64,000 nucleotides of DNA from Rhizobiales bacterium CCH10-E5 (GTDB lineage Bacteria > Pseudomonadota > Alphaproteobacteria > Rhizobiales > Beijerinckiaceae), in assembly GCA_001556125.1 (NCBI GenBank), contig LSIG01000176.1:1-64000 (forward strand). The letters run 5' to 3'. Within the stretch, counting starts at the first letter, position 1, and each line of letters begins with the position of its first letter. Below are positions 61,018 to 64,000 of the stretch, one piece after another. The position numbers and the translations under genes are program-made. Below the pieces are notes generated by a model. It was not told where the DNA came from, searched no databases, and saw only the letters and a list, made by a program, of their open reading frames with translations.

Positions 61018-61917
61018 ATGCCCGAACTTCCCGAGGTCGAGACCGTCCGGCGCGGGCTGGAACCGGCGATGCTGGGCGAGACGATCCTGCGGGTCGAGCA
61101 GAACCGACCGGATCTGCGCTTTCCGCTGCCGGAGCGCTTCGCCGCCCGCCTCACCGGCCGGCGCATCGAGGCGCTGTCGCGGCGGGCGAAATATCTGGTC
61201 GCCGATCTCGATGACGGCCAGGCGCTGATCATGCATCTCGGCATGAGCGGGCGCTTCGTCGTCGAGGCGCCGGGCACCCCGCCGGTCGAGCCGGGCGCCT
61301 ATTACAACGAGATCGGCCGGCATCTGGTCCACGACCATGTCGTCTTCCACATGGGGTCCGGCGCACGCATCACCTATAACGACGTGCGCCGCTTCGGCTT
61401 CATGGATCTCGTGCCGCGCGCCGAGCTGGCGACCTCCAAGCATTTCGCCGGCATGGGTATCGAACCGCTCGGCAACGAGCTTTCGGGAGAGACGCTGGCG
61501 CAGCTCTTCGCGGGCAAGTTCGCGCCGTTGAAGGCAGCCCTCCTCGACCAGCGCCTCGTGGCGGGCCTGGGCAACATCTATGTCTGCGAGGCGCTGTTCC
61601 GGGCCGGACTGCACCCGGAGGCCGAGGCGGGGTCCATCGCGACGCCGACCGGCCGGCCGCGCCCCGCCGCTCATGCTTTGGCGCAGATCATCCGCGAGGT
61701 TCTGGAGGAGGCGGTGGCGGCCGGCGGCTCGACCTTGCGCGACTTCGCCCATGCCGATGGCTCGCTCGGCTATTTCCAGCACCGGTTCAAGGTCTATGAC
61801 CGCGAGGGCGAGCCCTGCACCGCGCCGGGCTGCGGCAGCCTCGTCAAGCGGCTCGTGCAGTCCGGCCGCTCGACCTTCTACTGCGAGACCTGCCAGCCGC
61901 GCGTGCTGCGGCGCTGA
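61018..61917 (+). CDS. mutM: Formamidopyrimidine-DNA glycosylase
   Basis: This DNA repair glycosylase/AP lyase removes 8-oxoguanine. The catalytic [14 protein letters not shown] starts at the ATG 61018 (Pro2, Glu3). It is 299 aa. The C-terminal zinc finger has C-x4-C and CETC (CTAPGC, YCETCQP), and the [15 protein letters not shown] block is conserved. It is divergent from ubiE, a known alphaproteobacterial pairing. Confidence 0.96.
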   Translation: MPELPEVETVRRGLEPAMLGETILRVEQNRPDLRFPLPERFAARLTGRRIEALSRRAKYLVADLDDGQALIMHLGMSGRFVVEAPGTPPVEPGAYYNEIGRHLVHDHVVFHMGSGARITYNDVRRFGFMDLVPRAELATSKHFAGMGIEPLGNELSGETLAQLFAGKFAPLKAALLDQRLVAGLGNIYVCEALFRAGLHPEAEAGSIATPTGRPRPAAHALAQIIREVLEEAVAAGGSTLRDFAHADGSLGYFQHRFKVYDREGEPCTAPGCGSLVKRLVQSGRSTFYCETCQPRVLRR

Positions 61918-61940
61918 GGCACCGCGGAGCAGGGCCGGCC

Positions 61941-62492
61941 TCAGCGGCGCGGCAACTCCGGATATTCCAGCTTCGACACGTCGTAGCCGAGCGCGGCGGC
62001 CCGCTGGACCAGCTGGCGGCGCAGCGCCGGGCTCATCTTCGGATCGCGCACAAAGATATAGAGATCCTTGAAGGTCGGATCGGCCGAGATGAACCAGCTG
62101 TAGTCGTTGGCGCGGTCGAGGATCCAGTAGTCGCGCACCACCGGAACGACGCCGAAGACCGTGTAGGTCACGCGCAGCTTCGCATTGGTGCCGGGGTCGA
62201 GGATCTCGCCCGGCCCGCCGATCGTCTTGAGCTCGCCCGAGGGCGTCCCCATCCGGCAGGAATCGAGCACCTCGATCCGGCCGCCTTCACCGCGCTTGTA
62301 CTCGGTCGCACCGGCGACGCAGCCATCGGTGATCGCCATCGGTCTGCGGGCGAACTCGTGCCAGAGGCCGGTATAGAGCCGCTCGACCGCGACCGGCTTG
62401 GCGGGCTGCGGAGCCTGGCTGCTCTGCAGGCCACCGGCGGCGCAGCCGGCGAGCAGGAGCCCGGCGAGGAGGGCGATGATCGGGGCGCGCAT
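61941..62492 (-). CDS. Lipocalin-family (Blc-like) lipoprotein
   Basis: It is a 183-aa lipoprotein. The lipobox is LLLAGC near residue 17, so the mature Cys would be acylated. The lipocalin fold has LYTGLWHEFARRP (the W of G-x-W), GCVAGATEY, and VPVVRDYWILDRANDYSWFISADPTFKDLYIF. Blc proteins bind lysophospholipids in other bacteria. ATG 62492. It is convergent with mutM (23 bp). Confidence 0.85.
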   Translation of the reverse strand: MRAPIIALLAGLLLAGCAAGGLQSSQAPQPAKPVAVERLYTGLWHEFARRPMAITDGCVAGATEYKRGEGGRIEVLDSCRMGTPSGELKTIGGPGEILDPGTNAKLRVTYTVFGVVPVVRDYWILDRANDYSWFISADPTFKDLYIFVRDPKMSPALRRQLVQRAAALGYDVSKLEYPELPRR

Positions 62493-62671
62493 CAGGATAT
62501 CCTCCGGCGGATTGCGTGTGTCTCCACACTACGCGCTCGCCCCCCTGCCGGATCCATTCAGGCCCCGCTGCGCCTCCCCGTCGCGGCACAGACGGTCTTG
62601 CGCCCGCGCGCATGGACCTGCGCCGGCCGCGCGGCTAAACCACGTGCGCACAGCCGAACCGGGAGGGCGCC

Positions 62672-63445
62672 ATGGCTTACGAGACCATTCTCGTCGAAAC
62701 GAAGGGCAAGGTCGGGCTCGTCACGCTCAACCGCCCCCAGGCGCTGAACGCGCTGAACGGCCAGCTCATCGCCGAGATCAACACGGCGCTCGACGGTTTC
62801 GAGCGCGATCCCGCCATCGGCTGCATCGTCCTGACCGGCTCGGAAAAGGCCTTCGCCGCCGGAGCCGACATCAAGGAGATGCAGGACCGGACCTATCCCG
62901 AGACCTATCTCGACGACAAGTTCGCCGACTGGGACCGGATCGGTCAGCGCCGCAAGCCGATCGTCGCCGCCGTCGCCGGCTTCGCACTGGGCGGCGGCTG
63001 CGAGCTCGCCATGATGTGCGACTTCATCATCGCCGCCGACAATGCGAAGTTCGGCCAGCCCGAGATCAATCTCGGCGTCATTCCCGGCGCCGGCGGCACG
63101 CAGCGCCTCACCCGCGCGGTCGGCAAGGCCAAGGCGATGGATCTCTGCCTCACCGGCCGGATGATGGATGCGGCCGAGGCCGAGCGCGCCGGGCTCGTCG
63201 CCCGCATCGTCCCCCTCGCCGACCTGATGACCGAGGTCATGAAGGCTGCGGATGCGATCGCCGCCAAGTCGCTGCCTTCCGCGCTGATGGTCAAGGAGAC
63301 GGTCAACCGAGCCTTCGAGGTGACGCTGGCCGAAGGCGTGCGTTTCGAGCGCCGGCTCTTCTCCTCGCTCTTCGCCACGCATGACCAGAAGGAAGGCATG
63401 GCCGCTTTCGCCGAGAAGCGCAAACCCGCCTTCAAGAACAGCTGA
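62672..63445 (+). CDS. Enoyl-CoA hydratase
   Basis: This crotonase-family enzyme hydrates trans-2-enoyl-CoA in fatty-acid oxidation (257 aa). The oxyanion hole is [11 protein letters not shown] and [13 protein letters not shown], and the catalytic Glu is in [20 protein letters not shown] 62672 with GGAGG upstream. The next gene starts 7 bp after it. In many Rhizobiales this position leads to rpsT-dnaA; here it leads to a PLP dehydratase. Confidence 0.92.
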   Translation: MAYETILVETKGKVGLVTLNRPQALNALNGQLIAEINTALDGFERDPAIGCIVLTGSEKAFAAGADIKEMQDRTYPETYLDDKFADWDRIGQRRKPIVAAVAGFALGGGCELAMMCDFIIAADNAKFGQPEINLGVIPGAGGTQRLTRAVGKAKAMDLCLTGRMMDAAEAERAGLVARIVPLADLMTEVMKAADAIAAKSLPSALMVKETVNRAFEVTLAEGVRFERRLFSSLFATHDQKEGMAAFAEKRKPAFKNS

Positions 63446-63452
63446 GATCGCC

Positions 63453-64000
63453 ATGACCGTCACGATCAAGAGCCCGGCCGGCCTCATCCTGCCGGGATAT
63501 GCCGATGTCGAAGTCGCCGCCGCGCGGCTCAAGGGCGTCGCCCACCACACCCCCGCTTTGACCTCGCGCACCGCCAATGAGCGCACCGGCGCCAATCTCG
63601 TCTTCAAGCCCGAGAACCTGCAGCGCATGGGCGCCTTCAAGTTCCGCGGCGGCTACAACGCCATCGCGGCGCTGTCGCCGGAGCAGCGCAAGGCGGGCGT
63701 CGTCGCCTTCTCCTCGGGCAACCACGCCCAGGCGATCGCCTATGCCGGCCGGCTGCTCGGCGTGCCCACCACCATCATCATGCCGCTCGATGCGCCCGCT
63801 GCGAAGGTCGCCGCCACTCGCGGCTACGGCGCCGAGGTCGTGACCTATGACCGCTACACCCAGGACCGGCTCGCCATCGGCCGCGAACTGGCGCAGGCGC
63901 GCGGCCTCTCGCTGATCCCGCCTTACGATCATCCCGACGTCATCGCAGGGCAGGGTACGGCGGCCAAGGAGCTGATCGAGGATGCCGGCCCGCTCGACAT
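63453..64000 (+). CDS. Threonine/serine dehydratase-like PLP enzyme (C-terminus cut by window)
   Basis: This fold-type II PLP enzyme begins at ATG 63453. The Schiff-base Lys is in GAFKFRGGYNAI, the Asn/Ser loop is VAFSSGNHAQAIAYAGRLLG. The proposed reaction is threonine or serine deamination, or serine racemisation. About 182 codons are visible, so substrate class and any ACT domain cannot be judged. It is in operon-like spacing with the enoyl-CoA hydratase. Confidence 0.85.
   Translation, partial: MTVTIKSPAGLILPGYADVEVAAARLKGVAHHTPALTSRTANERTGANLVFKPENLQRMGAFKFRGGYNAIAALSPEQRKAGVVAFSSGNHAQAIAYAGRLLGVPTTIIMPLDAPAAKVAATRGYGAEVVTYDRYTQDRLAIGRELAQARGLSLIPPYDHPDVIAGQGTAAKELIEDAGPLD

Overview
The window is about 64 kb of high-GC (I estimate near 70%), densely coded chromosome from an alphaproteobacterium. 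Evidence for this includes 5-aminolevulinate synthase (hemA), GcrA with many GANTC sites beside it, AapJQM-type amino-acid uptake, the long deoxycytidine-triphosphate deaminase, and hslV/hslU separated by a GNAT gene. The content fits Hyphomicrobiales (Rhizobiales), for example Bosea, Methylobacterium or relatives. Genus cannot be fixed by eye. I see no phage, insertion sequence, CRISPR array, rRNA or plasmid replication gene; one tRNA (Gly, anticodon CCC) is present.

Layout. 1-9.5 kb (minus strand): a housekeeping run ybeY-phoH-miaB-plsC-rimI-tsaB-nfuA-usp-trpS-murJ covering rRNA and tRNA maturation, phospholipid synthesis, Fe-S assembly and lipid II flipping. 9.5-13 kb: hslV-membrane protein-GNAT-hslU, each junction overlapping by 4 nt, behind a candidate heat-shock (RpoH) promoter. 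13-16.4 kb: hemA with a possible FNR/FixK box, a frameshifted allantoate/N-carbamoyl amidohydrolase, and an SDR dehydrogenase.

16.9-25.9 kb is the most accessory part: a partial exopolysaccharide locus with a WecG/TagA-type transferase, a DUF6492-like protein, a Wzx-like flippase, a Tat-exported GH10 glycanase with an altered active-site residue, a Wzc/ExoP-like co-polymerase whose ATPase site is degenerate, and GT2 and GT4 transferases. Polymerase, outer-membrane exporter and initiating transferase are not in the window.

25.9-33 kb: AbrB-family and DMT-family membrane proteins, guaC, and aapJ-aapQ-aapM without the ATPase gene aapP, ending at a strong terminator. 33-41 kb: gcrA, a GANTC-rich intergenic region, argD-argF-hslO-HAD hydrolase, then argE-apaG and dcd. 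41-48.9 kb: tRNA-Gly, an acyl-CoA synthetase, small envelope/stress proteins, a SCO1 copper chaperone, a GT2 with an MshEN-like N-terminus, and trpF-trpB without trpA. 49-55.7 kb: a membrane-anchored TAXI-type binding protein, typA, two tandem-domain universal stress proteins around a small unknown gene, and an aldo/keto reductase. 55.7-64 kb: amn, a DUF1579-VOC pair, ubiB-ubiE (minus) divergent from mutM, a lipocalin lipoprotein, echA, and the start of a PLP-dependent threonine/serine dehydratase cut by the window end.

The most notable non-coding features are a family of roughly 23-nt palindromes (ATGSTCGGG-N5-CCCGASCAT) at three loci, eight GANTC sites in 372 bp beside gcrA, and a 12-bp hairpin just upstream of aapJ. 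I did not find a convincing wholly new system; the best leads are the variant exopolysaccharide enzymes, the four-gene hslVU operon and the gcrA upstream region.
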